From Roseivirga ehrenbergii (GTDB taxonomy: Bacteria; Bacteroidota; Bacteroidia; Cytophagales; Cyclobacteriaceae): a stretch of 64,000 nucleotides of DNA. Location of the stretch: contig NZ_LQZQ01000001.1 of assembly GCF_001593005.1 (NCBI RefSeq), forward strand, positions 62,001 through 126,000, written 5' to 3'. The translations under genes were made by a program, and so were the position numbers. The notes under the pieces were generated by a model. The model saw only the letters and a list, made by a program, of their open reading frames with translations, was not told the DNA's origin and did not search any database. This document shows, one piece after another, positions 54,131 to 63,385 of the stretch (the first letter of the stretch is position 1; every line of letters starts with the position of its first letter).

Positions 54131-56542
54131 TTATTTGAGTTTTATTTTTTTAGAAATCAGATTTACGGAAACAGTGGTGAAAACCACTACCGAAATACTA
54201 CTTAAAGGCATAAGAATGGCAGCAAAAAGAGGGGTTAGCTCTCCGGCTACTGCTAAACTAATTCCAACACAGTTATAAAGTAAAGACAAGATGAAACTGG
54301 CCACTACCACTTTTCGGCCTTCGTGCGCCAGCTTAATGAATTTATTCAAGTCCATTAAGTTTGATGCCTTTAAAATGGCATCACTGGCAGGTGAAAAGAG
54401 CGATACATCTTCAGTTATAGCTATGCCTACCTTGCTTTGCTGCAGAGCACCCGCATCGTTAAGACCATCACCCAACATAATTACAGCATTACCTTTGGTT
54501 TGAATTTCTTTAATGGCCTTTAGCTTATCTTCTGGGCTTTGATTGAAACGTAAAACAGAACCTTCTGGGAACATCGACTCAAGGCGTTCGGCTTCTTTAT
54601 CATTGTCGCCAGAGAGCACCTGAAACTTGAACTTACTCTTCAAAGCATCAAGCAAGTTGGTTAGGCCTTTTCTATAAGTAGCCTCAAAACTGAAGTAGCC
54701 CTTATAATCGCCTCCAATGCTTACATGCACTTGGGTAGCATTATTTATATTACTTTTTTCTACACCTAAAAACTTTGCAGAACCCACTTTTATGCTTAAG
54801 CCACTAACGATAGCGATAAAACCTTTGCCTTCTTTCTCGTCAAACGACTCTATGGTATAATCAAAGCCTTTAACTTCAGTAAACTGCTTTATCCATCTGC
54901 TCAAGGGATGAGTACTACTGGCCACCGCAGTATTAATTAGGGCCTTTTCAGCTTCGGAAAGTACTGGACCACAGAATTTCAAAGCCTCTCCTTGCGTTTC
55001 GGTAATCGTTCCCGTTTTATCGAATACAATTGTATTTGTAGCGTTCAATTTTTCAATGACGTCTGCATTTTTTAGGTAGAAATGATTTCTTCCAAAAACA
55101 CGCATAACGCTGCCCACAGTAAAAGGGGTAGAAAGTGCTAATGCACAAGGGCAGGCAATAATAAGTACCGCAGCAAATACCAACCAAGTTTGACTTGGAT
55201 CTGTAAACTGCCAATAAACCGCTGAAAAAAGTGCGATTAAAAGCACCACCACAGTAAAGTATCGACTCACTTTGTCAATAAGCTTAGTATGGTGTTCCTT
55301 TTCTCCAAAAGCATCATTATTCCACAGTTGAGTAAGGTAACTCTGCGAAACTTCTTTTTGAATAACAAAGCGAACCTGCTTACCTACCTGCCTTCCGCCA
55401 GCATATACATAGTCTCCTTTTTTACGCGCCACAGGTACAGATTCACCCGTTACAAAGCTGTAATCTATTGAAGCGTGATCATCAATTAAAATAGCATCGG
55501 CAGGAAGCACTTCACCATTTCGAAGCAGTACTTCATCGCCCTTTTTCAATTCCTTAACAGGTACTGGCTCGAAATCGTCATTAATCCTTTTTTGAACCGC
55601 CAAAGGAAAATAGGATTGATAATCGCGATCGAAGGAAAGGGCTGCATAAGTTTTGCTTTGGAACCATTTCCCTATCAAAAGGAAAAACACCAAACCTACG
55701 AGTGAATCGAAATAGCCTGGGCCTACATCGGCAATTACTTCATAGGTACTTCGAACAAAAAGTGCCAACAGACCTATCGCTATGGGCACATCAATATTCG
55801 CGAATTTTTGCTTCGCACTCTTTAAGGCAGATGTAAAATATTCACTCCCCGAGTAAAAAACTACAGGTAAGGAAAGCGCCAAGCTTAAATACCTAAAAAA
55901 ACTGCTATACTCTTCTTCAACCCCAGCAATACCCAAGTAATCGGGAAAGCTAAGTAGCATTACATTACCGAAACAGAAACCCGCAATTCCCATTTTAATA
56001 AGCAACTGCTTATCGAAAGCCTTCTGTGGCTTTTTAGAATCATCGGCATCTTTGAGATTAATCTGCGGGCCATAGCCAATTGAATCGAGCATTTCGGCCA
56101 ATTGGCGCAAGCTCATTTCATCTGACTTATAATTGACTGTAAGTTTTTTCGAAGAGAAATTAATGACAGAATCTAAAACAGCAGGATTCAGCCGATCCAA
56201 ATTTTCTAACAACCAAATACATGAACTGCAATGTACATTTGGTATGTACAAAGTGACTCTTTGAAAGCCTTCACCTTCAAAATCAAGCACTTCTCTTTTG
56301 ATTGATTCATTATCTAAATAATCGAAGATGGAATGCTCTGCTTTATCCTTTACCGTAAAGCCTGGAGTGTTTTCCATACTGTAATAATCACACAGATCAT
56401 TACTACTTAGAATTTCATAAACCGTTTTACAGCCATTACAACAAAAGTTATGTTCATCATAGGTCAGTTTGCCCTCTAGGCAATCTTCTCCACAGTGATA
56501 GCACTTGGTTTCATTTTTCACTATAGTCCTTACGGAATTCAC
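54131..56542 (-). CDS. ccoI: Copper-translocating P1B-type ATPase for cbb3 oxidase
   Basis: 803 residues. An N-terminal cysteine-rich metal-binding domain (CYHCGEDC, FCCNGCKTVYEIL) is followed by an HMA domain (CSSCIWLLENL). IIACPCALALSTPFTV is the transmembrane copper motif, FDKTGTITETQGEA contains the phosphorylated Asp, TGES the actuator, STHPLSRW the P1B His-Pro, and GDGLNDAGALQQS the hinge. The ATPase supplies copper for the CuB centre of cbb3 oxidase (FixI/CcoI family). It overlaps the upstream USP-like gene by 4 bp and the ccoS start is 2 bp downstream, giving a tight operon. Confidence 0.95.
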   Translation of the reverse strand: MNSVRTIVKNETKCYHCGEDCLEGKLTYDEHNFCCNGCKTVYEILSSNDLCDYYSMENTPGFTVKDKAEHSIFDYLDNESIKREVLDFEGEGFQRVTLYIPNVHCSSCIWLLENLDRLNPAVLDSVINFSSKKLTVNYKSDEMSLRQLAEMLDSIGYGPQINLKDADDSKKPQKAFDKQLLIKMGIAGFCFGNVMLLSFPDYLGIAGVEEEYSSFFRYLSLALSLPVVFYSGSEYFTSALKSAKQKFANIDVPIAIGLLALFVRSTYEVIADVGPGYFDSLVGLVFFLLIGKWFQSKTYAALSFDRDYQSYFPLAVQKRINDDFEPVPVKELKKGDEVLLRNGEVLPADAILIDDHASIDYSFVTGESVPVARKKGDYVYAGGRQVGKQVRFVIQKEVSQSYLTQLWNNDAFGEKEHHTKLIDKVSRYFTVVVLLIALFSAVYWQFTDPSQTWLVFAAVLIIACPCALALSTPFTVGSVMRVFGRNHFYLKNADVIEKLNATNTIVFDKTGTITETQGEALKFCGPVLSEAEKALINTAVASSTHPLSRWIKQFTEVKGFDYTIESFDEKEGKGFIAIVSGLSIKVGSAKFLGVEKSNINNATQVHVSIGGDYKGYFSFEATYRKGLTNLLDALKSKFKFQVLSGDNDKEAERLESMFPEGSVLRFNQSPEDKLKAIKEIQTKGNAVIMLGDGLNDAGALQQSKVGIAITEDVSLFSPASDAILKASNLMDLNKFIKLAHEGRKVVVASFILSLLYNCVGISLAVAGELTPLFAAILMPLSSISVVVFTTVSVNLISKKIKLK

Positions 56543-57330
56543 TTCTTATAGATGAATAAAGGCGAACTTTTCGCTGTACAATCAGCAATTGTTTTTGGAC
56601 AGGCCAATATTTCTTCTCCCAAATTAGCACCTGTCAGAATAAGAGCTCTGTCGGTGTCTGCATTAAGCTCATTAAAAAATTCATTAATCGGTTCATCAAC
56701 CATCAGCTGCATTCCAATATTAGGAAAAGCCATTTTCAGATAATCGACAAAAAACTTTTCGTTTTCAGTTTGACCTTCGTCTTCAGGAAAGTTGAATAAT
56801 ACCGAAAGGGGAAGTTCAGTCAAATCTGGTTTAAAGATTTTCAGGAAATCTTTTACAATGTGTAGAGAATGGTGCTCTGGTTCGTGCACCATGATTAAAC
56901 GATTTACTGTGGCATTTCTTGGCAGCACCAATACGGGACAATTCACTTTATGCACCAGGGCAATTAATTCGTGCCAATCACTTTGATTCATATAGCTAGA
57001 AGAATCAATGATAAATAAATCGGCTACACCAGAAAGTCCAGCTAAACTACTGTCATTAAGTTCAGACTTAAACGCTTCTACATTTACATTGCCCGAAACT
57101 GTCAGGCCCTCAACTTTTAGTTCAAATTCTACCTTCTTCAGTAAATTCAAAGAATGCGCAGATTTATTTCCGTATGCAACCGCTTCTAACAACTCATTAC
57201 CTACCCCCTCATCTACACATAAGAAAGTAAAAAAATATTCATTCTGAGGATTCAGAAAAGCGCTTATCCTATGATAAAGTGCTTCTAAATCACTGTGAAT
57301 TCCCGCCCCGATTAAAATCTTCTGTTTCAA
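56539..57330 (-). CDS. USP-like protein of the ccoI operon, TTG start
   Basis: 263 residues. ILIGAGIHSDLEALYHRISA, LFIIDSSSYMNQSDWHELIA and CPVLVLPRNATVNRLIMVHE resemble two degenerate universal-stress-protein halves, but the ATP-binding Gly-x2-Gly-x9 motif is not clear. Identity as a USP is therefore moderate. No in-frame ATG precedes it before a stop, so TTG at 57330 is the best start. The stop overlaps ccoI by 4 bp. It is the first gene of the operon, directly downstream of two FNR-like boxes, so it is probably part of the low-oxygen response. Confidence 0.7.
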   Translation of the reverse strand: MKQKILIGAGIHSDLEALYHRISAFLNPQNEYFFTFLCVDEGVGNELLEAVAYGNKSAHSLNLLKKVEFELKVEGLTVSGNVNVEAFKSELNDSSLAGLSGVADLFIIDSSSYMNQSDWHELIALVHKVNCPVLVLPRNATVNRLIMVHEPEHHSLHIVKDFLKIFKPDLTELPLSVLFNFPEDEGQTENEKFFVDYLKMAFPNIGMQLMVDEPINEFFNELNADTDRALILTGANLGEEILACPKTIADCTAKSSPLFIYKK

Positions 57331-57357
57331 AACCTTTAATTCAGATTACCACTGAAA

Positions 57358-57365
57358 CAAAGGTA
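57358..57365 (-). promoter_or_regulatory. -7 promoter element of the USP-ccoI-ccoS-hemN operon
   Basis: On the minus strand TACCTTTG (57365-57358) matches TAnnTTTG exactly. No -33 TTG lies at the normal distance, as in activator-dependent promoters. The start point would be near 57354, about 24 bases before the TTG start codon. Confidence 0.6.
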
Positions 57366-57388
57366 GATTTAAGGAGCTGAGATTGTGT

Positions 57389-57422
57389 TGATGCGCATCA
57401 GCGAAAACCATGACAAATGTCA
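57389..57422. promoter_or_regulatory. Two FNR-like palindromic operators
   Basis: TGATGCGCATCA (57389-57400) and TGACAAATGTCA (57411-57422) are symmetric TGAY-N4-RTCA sites. Their centres are 22 bp apart, about two helical turns. The first centre lies about 40-43 bp upstream of the inferred transcription start, the class II FNR spacing. The boxes lie just beyond the fnr-type gene's stop. Confidence 0.65.
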
Positions 57423-57428
57423 TGTTTT

Positions 57429-58148
57429 CTAGCCATAGAAATCGGCCTCATGAATTAGTTTATCGGCATCAAGCACCTTGATTTTCTTTCCTTCCAACGC
57501 AATCATTTTATCTGATTTGAACTCGGAAAGTAAACGAATTACGGTTTCTGTAGCAGTACCTACAATATTAGCCAAATCCTCTCGACTCAATACAATATCG
57601 ATAACCTCGCTGCCCTCTCCTTCCATGCCGTAAGTTTCCTTGAGCATAAGTATGGTAGCTGCCAGCCTTTCTCTCACCGATTTTTGCGAAAGCTGTGCAA
57701 GCTTGGTTTCCATTACTCCCAATTCGTGACAAACAGCTTTCATAAGTTTGCCAAAAAATTCTGGGTTAGAATGGAGTACTTTTAAAAAATCACTTTTAGG
57801 AATAAAGCATATTGCTGCGGGTTCCAACACTGTTGCAGATGCGCCATAAAACTCCTCACTCAGTAAAGACCTATAACCTAAAAAATCACCCTTCTGAGCA
57901 ATAAAAAGAATTTGCTCCTTGCCGTTAGACCCCATTTTAAACACCTTCACCTTTCCGCTATTGATACAGAAAATCCCCATTGGCCGGGTTCCCTCATAAA
58001 ATAAGGTTTGGTTTTTCTTATAGGTAACACACGATTTATGTTCACTCAGAATCTCTAAATCTTCATCCTTTAGATCAGAGAAATGAGATTCTCCTCTAGA
58101 CTTACATGCTATACACTGAAGCTGAATTTTCGAGTTTTTTACCGACAT
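57429..58148 (-). CDS. Crp/Fnr-family transcriptional activator of the ccoI operon
   Basis: 239 residues from the ATG at 58148 (the upstream TTG at 58157 adds three). The N-terminus has CIACKSRGE (Cys12, Cys15), reminiscent of the FNR Fe-S ligand pair. Other cysteines (40, 61, 114, 140) are available for further ligands. The cNMP-like fold spans about residues 30-140, and the HTH is LSREDLANIVGTATETVIRLLSEF, with E-x-x-x-R as in FNR/CRP recognition helices. Whether it binds a cluster is inferred. It is 98 bp upstream of the operon it probably controls, on the same strand. Confidence 0.88.
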   Translation of the reverse strand: MSVKNSKIQLQCIACKSRGESHFSDLKDEDLEILSEHKSCVTYKKNQTLFYEGTRPMGIFCINSGKVKVFKMGSNGKEQILFIAQKGDFLGYRSLLSEEFYGASATVLEPAAICFIPKSDFLKVLHSNPEFFGKLMKAVCHELGVMETKLAQLSQKSVRERLAATILMLKETYGMEGEGSEVIDIVLSREDLANIVGTATETVIRLLSEFKSDKMIALEGKKIKVLDADKLIHEADFYG

Positions 58149-58215
58149 AAAGGACAACTATTACACTTAAAGATATAGAAGTATTAAAAGATAAACAAAC
58201 ACCATTTTTAACATT

Positions 58216-59109
58216 CTAGCCCACCAATTGCCCCACTCCAAAAAGAATGACATAGAGCAGAGTAGTTAAGGCCATTTGTTTTAGAAATGGGTCGATTTTG
58301 GATGATTCGGTGTGCATTTTAACCGCTCTGGCATTCTTAATTAAGCCCGGCAAAGCCAAGACAATAATCAATTGCCAATAGCTAGTATAGTTCATTAAGA
58401 CATAAGTAAGTCCTAATGCAAAGCCAGTAACCAATAAAAACCAATGATAAATCACGGCTTTTTTTCTACCTATTCGAACGGGAATGGAAATCTTACCCGC
58501 TTCCTTGTCGGATTCAATGTCGCGGATGTTATTTACATTCAACACAGCTACTGAGAATAACCCTGTAGAAATAGCTGGAAGCAAATACTCCCACTTCAAT
58601 TCTTGCTCATACAAATAGGCCGACCCCATTACACCAACAAGCCCAAAGAAAATTAAGACACTGATATCACCCAAGCCCATATAACCATAAGGTTTATAGC
58701 CAGCAGTGTAAGTAATGGCAGCAAGAATGGCCAAAACTCCTAATCCCAAAAAGAAGCCAAACACTTGAGGCGACCAGCCAAAAGCCAAATAAATCAAACC
58801 AATGCCCGAAAGAAGCGATAAGGCAGAAAATAGAATAATCGCATTTCGCATGGCTTTCAATGAAATAACACCCGACTGAACCGCTCTTGATGGCCCTGTT
58901 CTTTTAGCTCCATCAGCTCCGTGAACTGAATCGCCATAGTCGTTGGCCAAATTTGACAATACCTGAAGTAGAATGGTGGTTAATGCACAAAGCGTAAAAA
59001 CTCCTCCGTTAAACTGACCAGAAGAAGCAGCTAAAAAAGCGCCCATTCCTATACTGGCCAAGGCCAAAGGGAGCGTACGTAGCCTAAAAGCTTTAACCCA
59101 ATGCTTCAT
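58216..59109 (-). CDS. menA: 1,4-dihydroxy-2-naphthoate octaprenyltransferase (MenA)
   Basis: 297 residues with about eight to nine membrane helices. The first aspartate-rich motif is NLANDYGDSVHGAD and the second RDIESDKEAGKISIPVRIG, the two UbiA prenyl-binding sites. SRAVQSGVISLKAM and YKPYGYMGLGDISVLIFFG support the MenA branch. It attaches the polyprenyl chain to DHNA in the membrane. This agrees with menaquinone as the quinone used by the type B Sdh complex. It lies 6 bp from the gpx gene on the same strand. Confidence 0.93.
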   Translation of the reverse strand: MKHWVKAFRLRTLPLALASIGMGAFLAASSGQFNGGVFTLCALTTILLQVLSNLANDYGDSVHGADGAKRTGPSRAVQSGVISLKAMRNAIILFSALSLLSGIGLIYLAFGWSPQVFGFFLGLGVLAILAAITYTAGYKPYGYMGLGDISVLIFFGLVGVMGSAYLYEQELKWEYLLPAISTGLFSVAVLNVNNIRDIESDKEAGKISIPVRIGRKKAVIYHWFLLVTGFALGLTYVLMNYTSYWQLIIVLALPGLIKNARAVKMHTESSKIDPFLKQMALTTLLYVILFGVGQLVG

Positions 59110-59115
59110 TTTTGA

Positions 59116-59628
59116 TTATAAAGTTCCTGTAATAGCCTCGTCCAATGGATTTACTGATGAGGGGAAGAAAGCAATCACTTTCCCTTTTTCATCAATTAAG
59201 TATTTACAGAAATTCCAATTGGGTGCTTTGCCTGATTCTTTCTCTAACCACGCATAAAGTGGTGCTCTGTCCTTCCCCAACACTGAAATTTTCTCGAACA
59301 TTTGAAAAGTAACACCAAATTTAGCCGTGCAGAATTGCTGAATCGCTAGGTTTGAACCCGGCTCTTGACCGCCAAAGTTGTTAGCAGGAAAGCCCAAAAC
59401 CACAATTTTATCTCCGTATGCTTCGTGTAAATTCTGGAGGTCTTCGTATTGAGGAGTAAAGCCACATTCAGAAGCTACATTCACCACCAACACCTTTTTA
59501 CCTTTAAATTCGCTCAAGGAAATTTCTTTTCCCTCAATGGTTTTCATTTTAAAGTCGTAGAAACTCATTTCTTCTGGTTTTGGGTTGAAAATATTGATGA
59601 ATAAAATTAGGCTTAAGCAGAAACTCAT
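59116..59628 (-). CDS. Glutathione peroxidase-like thiol peroxidase
   Basis: 170 residues. VNVASECGFTPQYEDL contains the peroxidatic Cys55 in place of selenocysteine, NFGGQEPGSN the conserved Gln, and APNWNFCKYLIDEKG the Trp of the catalytic triad. A hydrophobic N-terminus (residues 1-15) may be a signal or membrane anchor; an internal Met (residue 21) is a possible cytoplasmic start. The enzyme reduces hydrogen peroxide or lipid hydroperoxides, usually with thioredoxin. It starts 1 bp after the argS stop and ends 6 bp from menA. Confidence 0.92.
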   Translation of the reverse strand: MSFCLSLILFINIFNPKPEEMSFYDFKMKTIEGKEISLSEFKGKKVLVVNVASECGFTPQYEDLQNLHEAYGDKIVVLGFPANNFGGQEPGSNLAIQQFCTAKFGVTFQMFEKISVLGKDRAPLYAWLEKESGKAPNWNFCKYLIDEKGKVIAFFPSSVNPLDEAITGTL

Positions 59629-59629
59629 A

Positions 59630-61435
59630 TTACATGCGGTTTGGGACGTTTATTCCCAATAAGTTCATGTTTACTTTTATTGTTTCAGCCGCCAAAGCAG
59701 AAAGTCCGACACGGAATTTACGCTTTTCTACATCGTCTTCACTGAAGATAGACACTTCGGCATAAAAGCGATTATATTCTTTAGCAATATCGTAAACGTA
59801 CTGAGCAACCACGGCTGGAGAGTATTCATTTGCTGCCAAAGCCAACTTTTCTGGGTATTGGCTAATAGCATAAATTAAATCCTTTTCAGTTTCGTGCAAA
59901 TCGGTAATCTGGCTGTAATCAATGGCCGCAATATCAATATCGAGCTGAACAGCTTTGCGGACAATAGCACTGATTCTAGCATATGTATACTGAATAAATG
60001 GACCAGTATTGCCTTGAAATTCAATAGACTCTTCTGGGTTGAAAAGCATTCTTTTCTTAGGATCTACCTTTAGCAAGAAGTACTTGATCGCCCCCAAACC
60101 TAAAGTCTCGTATAAGGCATTTGCTTGTTCTTCCGTAAAACCTTCAATCTTACCTAATTCTTCGGTTCGGCTTTTGGCGGTATCCGCCATTTGCTGAATC
60201 AAGTCATCAGCATCTACTACGGTTCCTTCTCTCGATTTCATTTTTCCTGAAGGAAGGTCTACCATGCCGTAAGACAGGTGATAACAGGCTTCTGCCCATT
60301 TATAACCCAATTTTTTCAGAATCAAGAAAAGTACCTTGAAGTGGTATTCTTGTTCGTTTCCTACGGTGTAAATGAGTTGAGAAAGGTCCGGGTAATCTTC
60401 ATAGCGCATAATGGCTGTACCAATATCTTGCGTCATGTATACCGAAGTACCATCACTTCTGAGCAATAGTTTTTGGTCTAAACCTTCGTCCGTTAGGTCA
60501 ACCCAAATAGAGCCATCTTCTTTCTTATAGAAAACTCCTTTTTCCAGGCCTTCCATTACGCGATCTCGGCCTATCAGGTAAGTTTCGCTTTCGTAATAAA
60601 GTTTATCGAAATCAACGCCCATGCGCTGATAAGTATCTTCGAAGCCAGCATACACCCAACCGTTCATTTTTTCCCAAAGGGCATAAACTTCAGGGTCTTT
60701 GGCCTCCCATTTCAATAGCATTTCTTGGGCCTCTACAAAAATAGGAGCCTGCTTTTCAGCAGCTTCTCTTTCCATTCCATCGGCAACAAATGCAGCAATT
60801 TCTTCTTTATAGGCTTTATCAAAAGCCACATAGTATTTACCTACCAAGTGGTCGCCTTTAATGCCTGCTGCTTCTGGTGTTTCGCCTTCACCAAATTTGA
60901 GCCAAGCCACCATCGACTTGCAAATATGTATTCCGCGATCATTGATAATCTGCACTTTCACTACTTTGTTTCCATCAGCCTTTAAAATTCGTGCTACCGA
61001 ATTACCCAAGAAGTTATTTCTGAGATGACCTAAGTGAAGTGGTTTATTGGTGTTTGGTGATGAATATTCCACCACCACAGTTTTGTCTTTATCTTCAATT
61101 TTAAAAACTGGAGAATCGGCAACATTTGCTCCATTAAAAATTTTGCCAAACAAATCTACCTGCGACCCTTCTGAAAGCTCTAGATTTAAAAATCCCTTCA
61201 CCACATTATAATCGGCCACTACATTAGAAAGATTTGCTTTTAAATACTCTCCAATAGCCTGCCCTGTTTGCTCAGGGTTCAGCTTAGAAATCCTTCCATA
61301 AGGAAAGGTGACCAAGGTATAAGTTCCGGCAAAATCTTTTCGTGTGGCTTGTAGAGCAATTTCTTCAGCAGAAATTGTATGATTGTATAGTGCTGCAAAC
61401 GCAGCCGAGATTCCTTCTTTAATTTGTAATTCCAT
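59630..61435 (-). CDS. argS: Arginyl-tRNA synthetase
   Basis: 601 residues, full ArgRS length. SPNTNKPLHLGHLRNNFLG carries the class I HLGH motif. The KMSKS-like loop is represented by KMKSREGTVVDADD. An N-terminal Add1-like domain (residues 1-110) and a C-terminal anticodon-binding domain (FIQYTYARISAIVRKA onward) flank the Rossmann core. It charges tRNA-Arg in the cytoplasm. It lies 2 bp downstream of the arginase gene and 1 bp upstream of gpx, so the whole stretch 63385-58216 is probably one transcript. Confidence 0.97.
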   Translation of the reverse strand: MELQIKEGISAAFAALYNHTISAEEIALQATRKDFAGTYTLVTFPYGRISKLNPEQTGQAIGEYLKANLSNVVADYNVVKGFLNLELSEGSQVDLFGKIFNGANVADSPVFKIEDKDKTVVVEYSSPNTNKPLHLGHLRNNFLGNSVARILKADGNKVVKVQIINDRGIHICKSMVAWLKFGEGETPEAAGIKGDHLVGKYYVAFDKAYKEEIAAFVADGMEREAAEKQAPIFVEAQEMLLKWEAKDPEVYALWEKMNGWVYAGFEDTYQRMGVDFDKLYYESETYLIGRDRVMEGLEKGVFYKKEDGSIWVDLTDEGLDQKLLLRSDGTSVYMTQDIGTAIMRYEDYPDLSQLIYTVGNEQEYHFKVLFLILKKLGYKWAEACYHLSYGMVDLPSGKMKSREGTVVDADDLIQQMADTAKSRTEELGKIEGFTEEQANALYETLGLGAIKYFLLKVDPKKRMLFNPEESIEFQGNTGPFIQYTYARISAIVRKAVQLDIDIAAIDYSQITDLHETEKDLIYAISQYPEKLALAANEYSPAVVAQYVYDIAKEYNRFYAEVSIFSEDDVEKRKFRVGLSALAAETIKVNMNLLGINVPNRM

Positions 61436-61437
61436 TC

Positions 61438-62388
61438 CTAGAAATTCTGGATCAATGACGCAGTTGTGGCTTCGAGTATTTCGAAGGCATTATTGGCCAT
61501 TCTGTTTTCGGTGTCCAAAGTTGGGTTAACCTCCACGATTTCCCAACAACAAACACGCTTATCTTTAATTAATTCGATATTCAATTCTAAGGCTTGTTCC
61601 TTTGAAAGCCCTTCTGGAACTGGAGTTCCTGTACCCATAGAAACGGAGGTGTCTAAACTATCTACATCAAATGAAATGTAGATTTGGTCGCAGTCTTTCA
61701 ATATCTCCAAAGCTTCTTTCGAAACCTGCTGAATACCTTTTTCGGTTACTTCGGCAGTGGTGAAATTCTTGATTCCATACTTTTCCATTAAGTAGTCTTC
61801 AGGAGATTCAGTATCGCGAACGCCAATAAAAACGACATCCTCAGGCTTCATTTTTGGACCACGCATTCCAATAGATTTAATGCGCTCCCAAAGGGCTTCT
61901 GTTTCTTCTTCAATGTCGTTTTGCTCGCACTCAATATTGTCAATAGCCGTAGCCATGGCCAAGGGCATGCCGTGCATATTGCCAGAAGGAGTAGTATAAG
62001 GCGAATGAAAATCGGCATGTGCGTCAATCCAAATGGCGCCTAAACGTTTATCAGGATCAGCCTTTTTTATGCCTGCAATTGTACCAGCAGCAGTAGAGTG
62101 GTCGCCAGCCAAAACTATAGGAAATAAACCTTCAGAACGAAGATCGCTTACCGCATCACAAACACGTTTGAGAACTGTATAAACACCTTCTCCGTATTTT
62201 GCATTCTTAAACTTAGGCTCTTGAAACAATAGCTCATTTTCGTTTTTCACCCTTATGGGCTGAAAACGTAAAAAGAAGTCGGAATGCTTGCTCAAGCTTG
62301 CCACTTTCATGGCATCAATTCCCAAACTCGCTCCTCGTGTACCAGCCGCTAACTCCGATCTTACCTCAACTAAGCGAATCTTTCTCAT
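61438..62388 (-). CDS. rocF: Arginase (ureohydrolase family)
   Basis: 316 residues. AGDHSTAAGTIAGI gives the first manganese ligands, WIDAHADFHSPYTTPSGN and HGMPLAMATAID the second set in the arginase-type order, and YISFDVDSLDTSVSMGTGTP the third. The SGNxHGMP signature favours arginase over agmatinase. The enzyme splits arginine into ornithine and urea. It lies between argS and a deoxyhypusine-synthase-like gene, near the start of an arginine decarboxylase, so it may affect polyamine supply. Substrate specificity should be tested. Confidence 0.88.
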   Translation of the reverse strand: MRKIRLVEVRSELAAGTRGASLGIDAMKVASLSKHSDFFLRFQPIRVKNENELLFQEPKFKNAKYGEGVYTVLKRVCDAVSDLRSEGLFPIVLAGDHSTAAGTIAGIKKADPDKRLGAIWIDAHADFHSPYTTPSGNMHGMPLAMATAIDNIECEQNDIEEETEALWERIKSIGMRGPKMKPEDVVFIGVRDTESPEDYLMEKYGIKNFTTAEVTEKGIQQVSKEALEILKDCDQIYISFDVDSLDTSVSMGTGTPVPEGLSKEQALELNIELIKDKRVCCWEIVEVNPTLDTENRMANNAFEILEATTASLIQNF

Positions 62389-62404
62389 GATCTTAATACT
62401 TTAA

Positions 62405-63385
62405 TTACCAACCTAATACGTATGCAAAAACCAATGGCGCTACAATTGTAGCATCCGATTCAATGATAAACTTTGGGGTATCCATATCTAGTTTACCCCA
62501 TGTGATTTTCTCATTTGGAACAGCGCCAGAATATGAACCATAGCTTGTTGTAGAGTCTGAAATTTGACAGAAGTAACTCCAGAAAGGAATTTTATCCATT
62601 TCCATATCTTGATAAAGCATTGGCACTACGCAGATAGGGAAATCACCAGCAATACCTCCACCAATTTGGAAGAAGCCCACTCCTTTTCCTTCTGAATTTT
62701 TCACGTACCAATCAGCTAAGAATGTCATGTACTCAATACCCGACTTCATGGTGGAAGGCTTCAACTCACCTTTAATACAATAGGAAGCAAAAATATTTCC
62801 CATAGTAGAATCTTCCCAGCCCGGAACAATGATTGGAATATTCTTTTGAGCCGCGGCTAGCATCCAGCTATTGGCTGGATCTATCTCATAGTATTGCTCT
62901 AAGTCACCAGAAAGCAACATTTTATACATGTACTCATGAGGTAAAAACCTCTCTCCTGCTTCTTCGGCACCTTTCCATTGCTTAAAAATTTTAGACTGTA
63001 AACGTCTGAATGCTTCCTCTTCTGGAATACAGGTGTCGGTCACTCTATTCAAGCCCTGCTCTAATAAATCCCACTCGTCTTGAGGGGTTAAATCTCTATA
63101 ATTCGGAACCCTTTTGTAATGCGAATGCGCTACAAGGTTCATAATATCTTCTTCTAGGTTAGCCCCTGTACATGAAATGATGGCTACCTTATCTTGACGA
63201 ATCATTTCAGCAAACGATTTCCCTAATTCAGCAGTACTCATAGCACCAGCAAGTGTCACCATCATTTTTCCGCCTTCGGCCAAGTGAGTATTGTAGCCTT
63301 TGGCGGCATCAACCAAACTGGCAGCGTTAAAATGTAGGTAATGCTTTTCAATAAAATCGGATATCGGTTTCTGAGACATATTCAT
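62405..63385 (-). CDS. Deoxyhypusine synthase-like protein
   Basis: 326 residues of the DHS fold. MMVTLAGAMSTAELGKSFAE is the NAD-binding start. ISCTGANLEEDIMNLVAHSH and GFFQIGGGIAGDFPICVVPM are family-conserved. EKITWGKLDMD keeps the W-G-K lysine (residue 298) that forms the covalent enzyme-imine intermediate in DHS. Bacteria lack eIF5A, so the protein must use another acceptor, and bacterial DHS-like proteins have been linked to polyamine metabolism. The neighbours (arginase 16 bp downstream, arginine decarboxylase divergent) support that. Confidence 0.87.
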   Translation of the reverse strand: MNMSQKPISDFIEKHYLHFNAASLVDAAKGYNTHLAEGGKMMVTLAGAMSTAELGKSFAEMIRQDKVAIISCTGANLEEDIMNLVAHSHYKRVPNYRDLTPQDEWDLLEQGLNRVTDTCIPEEEAFRRLQSKIFKQWKGAEEAGERFLPHEYMYKMLLSGDLEQYYEIDPANSWMLAAAQKNIPIIVPGWEDSTMGNIFASYCIKGELKPSTMKSGIEYMTFLADWYVKNSEGKGVGFFQIGGGIAGDFPICVVPMLYQDMEMDKIPFWSYFCQISDSTTSYGSYSGAVPNEKITWGKLDMDTPKFIIESDATIVAPLVFAYVLGW

